Positions 1 through 9,691 of a stretch of 64,000 nucleotides of DNA are shown here, piece after piece. The stretch is taken from the NCBI GenBank assembly GCA_964016885.1, contig OZ024744.1, positions 115,219,302 to 115,283,301 of the forward strand, written 5' to 3'. Position numbers and translations under genes: made by a program. This DNA comes from Eledone cirrhosa. Its lineage: Eukaryota > Mollusca > Cephalopoda > Octopoda > Eledonidae. Below the pieces are notes generated by a model. The model saw only the letters and a program-made list of their open reading frames with translations. It was not told where the DNA came from and did no database searches. Every line of letters starts with the position of its first letter. The stretch's first letter is position 1.

Positions 1-174
1 CTTACCTAAGTACAAAGTGAAACCTACTACAGTCAGTAGGCACCTCTAACAAAATACACCCCCCGTCCCACTACCCCCACCCCATCAACACCACCCCTTT
101 CAATGTAAAGTTATGTTGGTACCACAACATCCAGGCCGAAACAAATGAGATCGTGTAGGTGTCACGACAAAAAA

Positions 175-399
175 ACACACAGTCCACGCTGTAATGTGGC
201 TGTGTAGGTAACACGGTAAAAACCTCCCAGCCCCACACTGTAAATGTGGTTGGTGTTAGGAAGGGCATCCAGCCATAGAAAACCTGCCAGACAGTCCTAT
301 GTGAGCAAGACAACCACTCTTGCCTCAAGTGGGAAAACTCCCGTCCAAACCCATGCAAGCGTGGAAGATGGACGTTAAACAATGATGATGATGATGATA
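175..399 (+). mobile_element. 3' tail of an RTE-like LINE (solo, truncated)
   Basis: The stretch contains the phrase TGTAAATGTGGTTGGTGTTAG, then a GGGCATCCAGC block, then GTGGAAGATGGACGTTAAA, and ends in GATGAT repeats. The same order of blocks closes the LINE at 7322-7545 and recurs at 46282-46595 on the plus strand and near 9018-9268 on the minus strand. I therefore read it as the 3' untranslated tail of that LINE family (or a SINE sharing it), truncated on its 5' side. There is no coding potential. Confidence 0.7.
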
Positions 400-420
400 T
401 GTATATATATATGTATGTAT

Positions 421-625
421 CAGGGGCGAAGGGTGCGTGCATGCAACACATGCAGTGCATGCGTTATAGAATCTTGAGTTGATCAATTGCATCGGTTGAA
501 GCAAGCAAAATTTTGGTTGCTTGATAAATCGTAGACACATAAAAAGATAACACACACACACAAGATAACACTAGATGCGGCTTTGACCGGAAGGGTCATT
601 TAGAGGGAATTACCCTTCGCTACTG
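421..625. mobile_element. Small hAT-like MITE
   Basis: A 205-bp segment begins CAGGGGCGAAGGGT and ends with ACCCTTCGCTACTG, whose reverse complement is CAGTAGCGAAGGGT. The terminal inverted repeats match at 12 of 14 bases and start with CAG, as hAT elements do. The flanks (GTATGTAT and ATATATAT) could be an 8-bp target duplication with two mismatches, but they are simple repeat and prove little. No reading frame of note lies inside, so it would be non-autonomous. Confidence 0.5.
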
Positions 626-872
626 ATATATATATATGTAATAATAAAATTGAAGACTAAAATCCAAAGAGGGCTCGATAAGGATAAATATATATCAAAT
701 ATATAAGAACCATAGAGCAAATATTTATTAAAATAACAGATTAAAGTTTAAGCAAAGAATCGCTGCTTTTACCCTTAACGGGATCTTCTGAAACTAAAAA
801 AGTCAATCTTTGAATGCAGAAGTGAATATTTCAAAAAACGTTGCAACCGAAGGAAGACAGGAAGACGATACT
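626..872. other. AT-rich spacer without a gene
   Basis: It opens with a short TA/TG run and continues as AT-rich sequence. I see no exon, RNA gene or transposon end that I can name. Confidence 0.5.
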
Positions 873-1160
873 TTGGTTCGTGGAAACGTTCCCTGGCAAA
901 GAACCGAAAAAAACGGAGATCATACGTCATTATTTGGAGGGGTGAAAACAATTACACGCAAAGACAAAACCACGTTTATGGTATAAAAGAAGTCGTAGAC
1001 TAATGTTCTATTAGGTGGTTCGTGGAGACGTTCTCTCGCAATGAACGGAAAAAACGAAGATAATACGTCATTATGTGGAGCGGTGAGAACAGTTGCACGC
1101 AAAGACAAAACCACGTAAATGGTATAACTGAAGTCGTAGACTAAAATTCTATTTAGGAAA
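873..1160. repeat. Tandem dimer of a 144-bp unit
   Basis: The block beginning TGGTTCGTGGAAACGTT at 873 recurs at 1017 as TGGTTCGTGGAGACGTT. The two copies stay alignable for about 140 bp, including ACGCAAAGACAAAACCACGT in both, with scattered substitutions. It looks like an old segmental tandem duplication of non-coding DNA. Confidence 0.75.
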
Positions 1161-1822
1161 CCGAATGATTCTCGGCTTCAGAGTAAAGAATAAAGTAAAT
1201 AAAATACAGAGGAAATCGAAATTAAATATATACATACACACATCCATATAGGTACAAACACAAGCATACATGAAAATACTCGCCATGGGTATACAAATAC
1301 AAGCACGTACACAAAAAGAAACAAACAAAAAACAAAAAACAAAAAAAAAACACACGCCCATATAGAACCCACGCAACGCCTGTACCTGCACACATACGAA
1401 TGTATACACCAAAAACACAAAATATATATAAAAAATAAATATATATATATGTGTGTGTGTATACATATAATTAAAAGAACATATATAAATACGTTTACAA
1501 CGCGTGCGCACACATACCTACATGTAAAACACGTATGTTCGCAGACGTACGTCAACCAAAACACATATACCAAATATGGAGGTGGCCACAACTTTAGCTA
1601 AGGGAGAAATTAACACATGAAACAGTGGTAAAAAGAAAGGACTGTTTCTTTCGTAGCAAATGAGAATATCCTGAGAGGTGAAGGGAGAAATTAACACATG
1701 ATACAGCGGTCACAGACGGTTAGTAAGGTGGACAGTGAGCGAATAACGTATTTGCTAGAAAAAGTAGTTAATACACTCCTGGGTTAACTCGACCATAGGG
1801 GAGTTTGGGACAACATAATAAT
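1161..1822. other. AT/CA-rich spacer without a gene
   Basis: This contains a TA/TG microsatellite near 1436-1475 and CA-rich sequence on either side. A short direct repeat, GGGAGAAATTAACACATGA at about 1602 and nearly the same at about 1684, is the only other structure I see. Reading frames here are low-complexity shadows. Confidence 0.5.
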
Positions 1823-2015
1823 TGTTTCTACTTTTGGCACAAGGCCAGCAATTATCCCAGTGTATTACTGGTACTTTATTATATCGACCCCGTAAGGATG
1901 AAAGGCAAAGTTAACCTCGGCGCGATTTGAACTCAGTCCGTAAAGGGACGTAACTGTACTGCAAAGCATGGCGTCCGACCCTCTACCGATACTGCCAATC
2001 CACCGTACCGAGTTA
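1823..2015 (-). mobile_element. tRNA-derived octopod SINE, inverted copy
   Basis: The reverse complement carries the tRNA-like head (GGATTGGCAGTATCGGTAG), a box B close to GTTCAAATC, the GGTCGATATAATAAAGTACC stretch and the GGCCTTGTGCCAAAAGTAG end seen in the other four copies. It is flanked by a perfect 16-bp direct repeat, GGGACAACATAATAAT, at 1807-1822 and 2016-2031, read as the target-site duplication. About 11 extra bases lie at its tRNA-like end, inside the duplication. Confidence 0.9.
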
Positions 2016-2140
2016 GGGACAACATAATAATGAAATACACACACATATTCATGTATATATGTGTGTGTAGTGTCCGCCTTAACAAGTTTTGCTCTATGAC
2101 GGAAAGAGCTAACATAATAAAAATAATTAAAATAACTCAA

Positions 2141-2516
2141 TAGTCATACATACATATATATACACATACAAACATATATATATGTATGTATGTGTGTGTG
2201 TGTGTATATATATATGTATGTGTAATAGAGATGTCAACATGAATGGACCTGTTATTTTTATCTAAAGACATTTTTTTCAATTCCAACCCACCTATCCCTT
2301 CAATCTATCTTATTTCTCATTCTTTCTTCTGATAAAGGACTAGCGTCTGAAACCTTAAGACCCTCTTCCTGCTATATCAAGCTTTAACCTAATATATACC
2401 TTCCATATACTGTACTGATTGTGTTGTTATTTCTGTTTACCTTTTACACATATATATATATATATATATGTACATATATACATATATATGTACATATATA
2501 TATGTATATGTATATA
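2141..2516. repeat. TA/TATG microsatellites flanking AT-rich spacer
   Basis: Runs of TATG, TG and TA occupy about 2141-2225 and 2448-2515. The sequence between is AT-rich and shows no exon or transposon end. Confidence 0.7.
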
Positions 2517-3016
2517 CAATTGAATTGGATTCTAACTGTTGGCTGATTCTGTAATGTAGTAATTTCAAATATTTTTCCTGTCTGTAAGTCCATTTAGAAT
2601 TAAGTACTCCCGTTAGAAAAGAAGCTATTTATGCCTTTTGTTTTGTTTTTCCAGTATCTCCCAGGTTGGCTAAGTACCTATGTCTTCTGGAAGTCACCTT
2701 TTTCCACCCCCACTCACCACCATAGTTATTTGGGCCAATCAAAACTCAGTTGTTTTATAATAAGGCTTCTAATCTCTCGTGAGGCCCATACTTCTTAAAC
2801 CTAGACCTAGGTGTTCGCTACGATAAATGGATTACAGAGTTGGGGAATATGACCACTCATAATGACAAAGATGAATTCACCTCCCGTTTCAGGACGAGCA
2901 TGCAAACGCATTATATCAGATATGGAAGCCCAAGACTAACATAATTCTGTCTGCCACACCCCTCCCTGTGCCCCCATCCCATCCCTTCCTCCCCACCCAG
3001 CAAAACCTAAAACTTC
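2517..3016. other. Spacer; possible 5' untranslated part of the LINE
   Basis: No gene is visible. The last part (about 2800-3016) leads directly into the endonuclease frame of the LINE and could be its 5' untranslated region, but I cannot place the 5' end of the element. Confidence 0.35.
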
Positions 3017-3981
3017 AGAGTTGGTACCATAAACATAGGCACATTGAAAGGTCGCTGAAATGAGGTTGTAGAGATGCTTGAATGTAAGGAAGTTGATGTT
3101 TGTTGTGTTCAAGAGACCAGGTGGAGGGGTGGGTCAGCTAGATTCATTGTGGGCAGGAAACAATGCTATAAGCTTTTCTGGATGGGATGTGATAGCAGGC
3201 TGGGTAGTGTTGTAATTATGTTAGCAGAAAAATGGGTAGACAAGGTAATTGCCGTAGATAGAGTGAATGACAGGTTCATTAAAATAAAATTAGTACTAAA
3301 TAGGACAACTGTATCAATTATTTCTGCTTATGCACCCCAATCAGGATTACCAGACATTACTAAAGATAGGTGGGGGAACAGTAAGGTGGAGGTGTCCATC
3401 AAGGGCAAAAAGCAGGCTTGGAAAGAATGGCAGGATGGGGGTAGTAGAGAACTCTATCGGGGAGCTAGGAGAGAAGCTAGACAACAAGTATACTTTGCAA
3501 AGAGGGAAGCAGAGGATAGTAAGTTCAAGCATATTCTACAACGGGAGGACCAAAGATGTGAGGTATTCAGGATTGCGAGGCAATGTGTCAAGGAGAACCG
3601 TGATATTGTCGGGGAGATCTGTGTCTGTTATGACGATGGTATACTTGCCCTCACTGACAGTGATAAGAAGGCAGCTTGGAAGTGTCACTATGAGAGACTA
3701 CTGAATGGAATAAAGATAGTCTTCCCCACATTGATCCAACAGAAGGACCAGCAGTGCAAATTAATGGTAATATAGTAAGTAAGGCAATCAAAGATATGAA
3801 GACAGGCAATGCGGCTGGGCCTTTGGGGATAGTTACTGAAATGTTGAAGGTATCTGGGATGGTGGGACATACTATGGTCACCCGGATAGTAAACCAAGTA
3901 ATACAGAAAGGGGTCATACCAGATGACTGGCGTAACAGTATCATCATCAACTGTTACAAGGCCAAAGGAGACACCCTTGAT
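3017..3981 (+). pseudogene. RTE-like LINE, endonuclease and start of reverse transcriptase (broken)
   Basis: The frame opens near 3023 with a GTINIGTLKGR-like start, meets a stop at the R/N junction, and continues from 3074 with DVCCVQETRWRGGSARF and IISAYAPQSGL. These are apurinic endonuclease (exonuclease-endonuclease-phosphatase) motifs as in craniofacial-development-protein-2-like LINE proteins. After YAPQSGL the text jumps straight to the linker (KEWQDGGSRELY), so roughly the second half of the endonuclease is missing. Near 3708 the reading moves to another frame (NKDSLPHIDPTEGPAVQING) and enters the reverse transcriptase fingers (SKAIKDMKTGNAAGPLGI, IPDDWRNSIIINCYK). The frame is cut at 3981 by the hAT insertion and resumes at 6191. 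It is non-functional: one stop, one internal deletion, one frameshift and one insertion. Confidence 0.85.
3974..3981. repeat. Left target-site duplication of the hAT element
   Basis: CCCTTGAT lies immediately before the left inverted repeat. It pairs with TCCTAGAT at 6183-6190, matching 6 of 8 positions, which is the length hAT elements duplicate. Confidence 0.75.
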
Positions 3982-6182
3982 CAGGGCTTCCCAACGGGGT
4001 CCAGGTGGACCCCCAGGGCTCCATGGCATGATTACAGGGGGTCCACAGAAAAATGCTGAATTAAATGTACATAATGGAATGTACACAATTAAATGTATAA
4101 TAAATGAGTTGATTTAGTAAAGGTTATTGCACTTTTCTTAATATTTTCAATTATTTTCTTTCCTGTTCAATTAAATTGTTTTAAGTACGGTACATACGTT
4201 TTCAAGCATCAAGAAGAAACGTCTTCATTTCTGGAATTTGAATTGTAAATTGTAAATTTTAAAAAGCTTCTTAATTGCATTTTTCTATTCTAGGTTTCTT
4301 CCCATAACAATTAAATATGAGCAAAAGCAAGAAGAAATGTAGGCAGTATGATCCCTCTTATATTCAATATGGATTTATTAGCAGCAAGAACAATCCATTA
4401 CTACCACAGTGTCTTATTTGTTTGACACAACAGATGAATACTTCAATGAAACCCGCCAAACTTTCTTTACACCTCAACAAGTGTCATCCCTCATTGGTCA
4501 ACAAACCTAAAGAATACTTCGTAGCGCTCAGTGACAGTGCTCGTTCTTCGTCATCAAAATTGAAAGGATTCCTCATCAAGAGCAATAGTGCTTCTGGACT
4601 CTCCGCGTCGGACAATATTGCACTTTTGATTGCCAAACAAGGTCGACCGCATACAATTGCTGAGGACCTCATCAAACCTGCAATCATGGAAGCATATAAA
4701 GTGGCTAATATTTCTAATCCAGAGTCTGTTCTCAACAGCATACCTTTATCCAACAATACCATTTCATTGCGAATAACTGATTTAGCAGATGATGTCAAGT
4801 CCATCCTTATTCAAGACCTGCGACACACCAAATTTTCATTAACTGTTGATGAAAATACCTTTGCAAATCAGTCTGTGCTCCTTGCTTTTGTCCACTACAT
4901 CAAAGATTCCGGAATATGTGAGGAGATGCTCTTTATGAAAACTCTCCTCAACACTACAGGAGAACAAGTGTGCAACGTTGTCACCGGCTTTTTAAAGACA
5001 AATGATATTAGCATGGATAACATGATCTCCATTTGCACAGGTGGTGCGCCGTCAATGATCGGCAAAAGAAAAGGATTTGTGTGCAGATTAATTGAAGATA
5101 GAAGCGTGTTTACTATTCATTGTGTTTTACATCGTGAAAATTTGGTTGCAAAAAATATTGGTAACTGTGATCTTATGGCCATTCTTCAAATGGTTGTTTC
5201 ATCCATCAACAAAATAAGGGCTTTTCCAGGATGCTTGTCATGACGAAAATTTTCATCGGCTGGTTTATTCCACAGACATACGTTGACTTTCAATGGGTAA
5301 CTGTCTCACGAGATTTGTCGTACTGTTTGACAGAGTTTTGGAATTTTTGCAGAACAGAGACACTGTTCTGAAGAATTCACTTATTGATAACAAGATTGTT
5401 ATATTGTACTTGGAAGAGATATTTTGGAAACTCAATGAACTGAATTTATCCATGCAAAACCAGGATATGAACATCGTACGTGCTAAACAAATGATTTGGT
5501 GATTTGGAAAATGAAAGCCATGATGCATGACTTCTGTCATTTTTCTAGTTTGGATGGCAAGGAAATTGATTGTGAGTTACAAACAATTGTTGTGGATCAT
5601 TTGTCTTTCTTGCATGATAACTTTCAAACTCGTTTTGAGGATCTTCTACAGTTGAGCATACCACCTTTTGTCGATTTACTTCATACCATGACAATGGAGG
5701 ATGTCATGAATCAACCTGAATGCGTCCAGATTGAGCTGTGCGAGGACATTGCTGACGAGCGCTTGATTCAGGCCTCTGAGAAAAATTGGGTCAAAGCGTG
5801 GCTGCAAAGCTCCATTAAATATCAAACCTTGTATGAAAAGGTGGAACCATTTATAATTAATCTACCAATGTCCAATTTGGTGGAGAAGGGCTTTTCGCTT
5901 TTACTTCATTCATTCACAAAGCAACGAAGGAGCTTGCACTTGAATGATAATTCAGAAATGAGGCTCCGTCTGAGTGACCTACAACCACGGATTTCTGCTC
6001 TCGTGAGTAATAAACAGCCACAAGGCTTTCACTAAAAACATGTGCCCGTAGGACTCTTTGATCATTACGAATAAATTTTGTTTGTTGAATTAATGTCCTA
6101 AGTTTTGAATGCTCTTGGGGAGTCCATAGCAAAAAAGGATTCTGCTTGATGGTCCATAGTGAAAAAAGGTTGGGAAGCCCTG
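3982..6182 (+). mobile_element. hAT transposon (ZBED-like type), inserted in a LINE
   Basis: The 2201-bp element begins CAGGGCTTCCCAACGGGG and ends GGTTGGGAAGCCCTG, so the outer 14 bases, CAGGGCTTCCCAAC, are perfect terminal inverted repeats. About 330 bp of non-coding sequence precede the transposase start at 4317, and about 145 bp follow its last stop. It sits inside the reverse transcriptase frame of the LINE. Removing the element and one duplication copy makes the LINE frame continuous across the site, so the insertion was clean. It is dead today, because the transposase frame is broken. Confidence 0.92.
4317..6035 (+). pseudogene. hAT transposase, ZBED5/SCAND3-like, degenerate
   Basis: In life this would cut and paste its own element in the nucleus. 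The first 308 codons (4317-5243) hold a BED-type zinc finger (CLIC followed by HLNKCH near residues 40-60) and the start of the RNase-H-like core, with LTVDEN and HCVLHRENLVAKNI. The second acidic residue is lost: the usual CTDGAP appears as CTGGAP near 5031-5050. A frameshift near 5235 moves the reading to another frame, where the expected tryptophan of an RWLS-like motif is a TGA stop at about 5280. The text continues through LTRFVVLFDRVLEFL (5293-5502), and a second shift near 5496 returns it to the original frame for the C-terminal dimerisation region (NLVEKGFSLLLHSFTKQRRS). Start chosen at the ATG before the BED finger. Family assignment is from motif memory, not a search. Confidence 0.88.
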
Positions 6183-6190
6183 TCCTAGAT
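6183..6190. repeat. Right target-site duplication of the hAT element
   Basis: TCCTAGAT directly follows the right inverted repeat and matches the left copy at 3974-3981 at 6 of 8 positions. Confidence 0.75.
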
Positions 6191-7268
6191 AGAGGAAATT
6201 ATAGGGGCATTAAGTTAGTTGACCAGGTCATGAAAGTCACAGAAAGAGTTATTACTCAACTGATTAGAGACCGAATTGATCTAGATGAAATGCAGTTTAG
6301 GTTTGCATCAGGTAAAAGTACCACAGATGGTCTCTTCCTTGTACGGCAACTACAGAAGTACCTAGTTAACAGTAAACCCCTCTACTTAGCTTTTGTTGAC
6401 TTGGAGAAAGCGTTTGGCAGAGTCCCCCGCCTCATTATCTGGTGAGCTCTTAGAAAACTAAGTGTTGAAGAATGGCTTGTGAGAGCTATACAAGCCATGT
6501 ATAAAGAAACAGTCAGCAAGGTTAGAATTAACAATGAATTTAGCCCCTCCTGTTTATTATATTGTCCTACAGGCTATAACAGAGGAGTTTAAGACTGGTT
6601 GCCCATGGGAACTTCTATACACAAATGATCTAACTCTCATAGCTGAATCTATGGCTGAACTAGAGAAGAAGTCCCAAACTTGGAGGCATGGCCTAGAACC
6701 AAAAGGCCTTAGAGTCAACTTGTCTAAAACGAAGGTTCTAGTATGTAGAAAGGAAAATAGGGTACAGATTCCCTCTGGGAAATGGCCATGCTCAGTGTGT
6801 AAGAAGGGAGTAGGTAGAAATTCTATTCTATGTCCTAAATGCAAACTATGGGTACATAAAAGATGTAGTGGGATCACAGGTAAGCTATCTAAGAATGTAG
6901 ATTTTATATGTGACCGATGCTCAGGTGCAATAAGTAGCAAGGACCCACTGGATGCTATCTCCATCAACTGCCCAGATGGTTCTATAGAAATAGTAGACAC
7001 TTTCCGTTACCCGAGTGACAAAATCAGCAGTGGTGGAGGGTGCTCTGAAAGTACAGTAGCCAGAGTTAGAACGGGATGGAAAAAGTTCAGAGAACTAATA
7101 CTGCTGTTGGCCGCAAGGGGTTTTTCTCTAAAAATGATAGGCAGATTGTATGATGCTTGTATACGAACAGCGATATTACATGGTAGTGAGACTTGGGCAT
7201 TGTCTGCAGTTTTACAGAAGACCCGACTGCCATTGCATACAAACCTACAGTCAGAAGACACCGCTTAA
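6191..7268 (+). pseudogene. RTE-like LINE, rest of reverse transcriptase with PHD-type finger (broken)
   Basis: This continues the LINE frame interrupted at 3981. It reads RGNYRGIKLVDQVMKVTERV, then MQFRFASGKSTTDGLFLVRQ and LAFVDLEKAFGRVP, which carries the first catalytic aspartate, to a stop in the tryptophan region near 6442. The palm is shortened: the usual HQGSVLSP-type segment is absent near 6535, and the YADD box reads YTND (LLYTNDLTLIAESM). Downstream, eight residues spaced C-x2-C-x10-C-x2-C-x4-H-x2-C-x14-C-x2-C (codons 6789-6920) form a C4HC3, PHD-type finger. The thumb-like end (FRYPSDKISSGGGCSESTVA, ILHGSETWAL) is followed by a frameshift near 7215. It is non-functional. Confidence 0.85.
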
Positions 7269-7321
7269 CTCAATGTACATCCCACCGCCACACTCTATGC
7301 CATTCTCCCTCTCCCGTTCCG

Positions 7322-7545
7322 TCCACTGTGTCGATAACACAACAGTCGACACTGTAAGGTGGTCATGTAGTCCACACTGTAAATGTGGTTGGTGTTAGGA
7401 GGGGCATCCAGCTGTAAAAAAACCTGCCAGAGACACTTCCGTAAAGTGAGACATGGTCTCCCGACCATTCCCACATCAAATGGAACAAAACCGTCTAACC
7501 CATGCTAGCGTGGAAGATGGACGTTAAATGATGATGATCATCATC
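7322..7545 (+). mobile_element. 3' tail of the same LINE
   Basis: This has the same ordered blocks as 175-399: ACTGTAAATGTGGTTGGTGTT, GGGCATCCAGCTGTA, CCCATGCTAGCGTGGAAG, GGACGTTAAATGATGATGA. Because it follows the LINE frame directly, it shows which element the solo tails belong to. The end merges into TA/CA microsatellite. Confidence 0.8.
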
Positions 7546-7837
7546 ATATATATATATATATATACACACACACACGTATATATATATATATATATATATA
7601 TATAATGTAGAAAAGTAACACACGAGTTGATATATATAAAAACAAATAGTAGAAAGGAAAAAAATTTTTTCAGTAGAAAATGTTGAAGAGATTTTTTCAG
7701 TATAATATCAAAACATTTATTTATTTACGAAGTGGATATTTCCGTATTTAATACACCGGTTTCAGCATTATATGCATTGTCAATTGTGGATATGCATAAT
7801 ATTGACAAGTTGCATATTTATACAAATAATAACAATA
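7546..7837. repeat. TA/CA microsatellite and AT-rich spacer
   Basis: A TA run with a short CACACA core fills about 7546-7605. After it lies AT-rich sequence with a short direct repeat, ATTTTTTCAGTA, near 7667 and 7691. No gene is visible. Confidence 0.5.
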
Positions 7838-7995
7838 ATAAAAAGAGGAAGAAAATATTAAATTTCACATACATATTCAGAGGGGAGAATTCATTACTCT
7901 ATTGTATCTCAGAGAAAGAAGGACAGACACGATAGAGAAATGAATTCTCCCCGCTGAATATGTATGTGAAAATTAATTTTTTCTTCTACTTTTTA
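7838..7995. repeat. Inverted repeat (hairpin), arms about 55 bp
   Basis: The left arm contains TTTCACATACATATTCAG and GGGAGAATTCATT. The right arm contains AATGAATTCTCCCC and CTGAATATGTATGTGAAA in reverse complement. The loop is about 45 bp, from roughly 7893 to 7938. A SINE follows 18 bp later, so the fold-back may once have been longer. Confidence 0.8.
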
Positions 7996-8012
7996 TTATT
8001 ATTACTTGTTTA

Positions 8013-8197
8013 GGCGGTGGATTGGCAGTATCGGTAGAGAGTCGGACGCCATGCTTTCCAGCATAGTTATGTCCCTTTACGGTCTGAGTTCAAATCCCGT
8101 CGAGGTTAACTTTGCCTTTCATCCTTACGAGGTCGATAAAATAAAGTACCAGTAATGCACTGGGTAATTGCTGGCCTTGTGCCAAGTGTAGAAACAA
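8013..8197 (+). mobile_element. tRNA-derived octopod SINE
   Basis: Full-length by comparison with the other copies. It runs from GGCGGTGGATTGGCAGTATC through the box B and GTCGATAAAATAAAGTACC to CTTGTGCCAAGTGTAGAAAC. AT-rich flanks (ATTATTATT on both sides) make the exact duplication uncertain. It abuts the 3' end of a minus-strand LINE fragment. Confidence 0.9.
8023..8098 (+). promoter_or_regulatory. Internal RNA polymerase III promoter of the SINE (boxes A and B)
   Basis: A box-A-like TGGCAGTATCGG lies at 8023-8034 and a box B, GTTCAAATCCC, at 8088-8098. The box B fits the GWTCRANNC consensus. Spacing is somewhat wide but usual for tRNA-derived SINEs. The same pair exists in the copies at 17041, 18915 and 45854. 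Presence of boxes does not show that any copy is transcribed. Confidence 0.6.
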
Positions 8198-8225
8198 TTA
8201 TTATTTGTATAAATATGCAACTTAA

Positions 8226-8825
8226 CTCAGCACCTATGGTGGCGAGTAGGGAAGTAGCCCTAGGGCCGAGGACACGAGAAGTCTCCACTGCCAAGGGTAC
8301 GACCGCAAACCTGTCGGGGAGCGATGTACAGCAAAACCTCGGTTAGTCGCACACTGCACCAGGTTGCGGCTGGAAAAAGTGTCGGTGCAAGTGGCATCCC
8401 AGATGAGGGGTTTGCCACTACGGAGCGGGAAGATGGTCATACTGTCTGGCCTTTTGCTGTCCCCTCAGTCTAGCCCCACCGGCCTCAGTTGGGAAAGGAA
8501 GCCTGCAGCGTCGAAGCCATGCTTTATGACCTCATTGAGGGCAGCATGGCATGGAAGGCGGTCGGCACTGTGGCGACAGGAAAGCGGGTGAAGTCCGAAA
8601 GAGTTCACGGTGGACCCACAGCTACATTGGTGTGGCTGGCAGATCCGGAGGCCAAGGCTCAAGGAAACGATGTGCAGGCTATTGTTATCCAGCTGCGTGC
8701 CAGTGGAGAAGGAGGGCAAGGCAAGGGCCAGGCACCACTGTGGGGTTTGGAGGCCGCACGAAAACAAGAAAGGCGGTGCTGGTTGAGCTGGCGCGTGAGC
8801 CTGTCTGAGGCTGTTAGCTGACGTC
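8226..8825 (-). pseudogene. C-terminal end of a second LINE family (reverse transcriptase polyprotein tail)
   Basis: Read on the minus strand, the segment gives QLDNNSLHIVSLSLGLRICQ, a zinc-knuckle-like CSCGSTVNSFGLHPLSC, then ADRLPCHAALNEVIKHGFDA and WDATCTDTFSSRNLVQ, ending AVETSRVLGPRATSLLATIG. These are familiar from the last 200 or so residues of invertebrate LINE proteins downstream of the reverse transcriptase. The pieces lie in two or three frames with breaks near 8465 and 8294, so it is a dead 5'-truncated copy. The GC content is clearly higher than the surroundings. A related fragment lies at 36470-36710. Confidence 0.8.
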
Positions 8826-9017
8826 TGATTTTATCACCCACCCAGCCTATTCCATATCCAAATATTCATATAAATTTACAAAGATTAATCATTTCAAGAC
8901 TAAGCTGTCCGAAACCACACATCTGCTACTGTCATAAAACTGTCTATTTATATCTAGATTAATACTTTCCACCAGAATGATACTTAAGAACCTTTTTATT
9001 TAGCTCTTAAAATCCTT
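8826..9017. other. Short AT-rich spacer
   Basis: Nothing recognisable is present. Confidence 0.5.
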
Positions 9018-9268
9018 CCCATCATCATTTAATGTCCATATTACGATGCTAGCAAGGGTTGGACAGGTTGTTACAAACCAAGTCAGTAGTTAATCGGAGC
9101 TACTGACTGACATGCCACATTCCAAGTGTAATTCATTGTAACAGCAATACTAGGAAGGTTGTCAAGTCATCCCAACACTTTGTTTCAGAATTTCTACAGC
9201 TGGATGCACTCCTTATTATCAGCCACTTTACAGTGTACTGGGTTTTTTCAGTTTTTGTGACACCGACT
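9018..9268 (-). mobile_element. Minus-strand copy of the LINE tail, diverged
   Basis: It begins CATCATCATTTAATGTCCAT and GATGCTAGCAAGGGTTGG, then has CTACAGCTGGATGCACTCC and CCACTTTACAGTGTACTGGG. These are the tail blocks of 7322-7545 in reverse complement. Confidence 0.65.
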
Positions 9269-9691
9269 TAATAAAAAAGTTATTTTACCAACATTGTCCT
9301 AATTTTTCATTATTTTCAAAATTAACTTTAATACATTCAATGTATTCCATGAGAAATATTGACATGGAATGGCCAACATAATTCATTTTGGTAAATTAAA
9401 GAGAAAACAAGATATTAACAATAACTTAGCAATCAATATACATTTAACAACAATTGCTGATAACGAGATACTGTTCAATAAAATTACTTAAGTAAATTTT
9501 GATCTATATATTAGTTTACATAAATATTGCTTCAATTAAGTTTATGATTAAGTTAAGAATTTATATTTTTTTTAAATAATTTTGTTTAATTAACAATTAT
9601 CTATCATTAATTTTTATCTTATCAATAATATCAACAATTATCTAATAACAATAACAGAAAAAATAAAGATTCATAGATAAATAATGACAGA
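9269..9691. other. AT-rich region without a gene
   Basis: Very AT-rich sequence with no open frame, splice-bounded exon or element end that I can support. Confidence 0.5.

Noticed and set aside
71..561. Two minus-strand frames over the left edge
   Set aside because: They overlap the LINE tail and the MITE and have no recognisable domain.
1149..1591. Hydrophobic minus-strand frames of 120 and 137 codons
   Set aside because: They come from CA/TA-rich sequence, with low-complexity composition and no splice context.
8013..8098. A functional tRNA gene
   Set aside because: Boxes A and B are present, but they belong to a SINE head repeated five times with the same non-tRNA 3' domain. A proper cloverleaf is not apparent.
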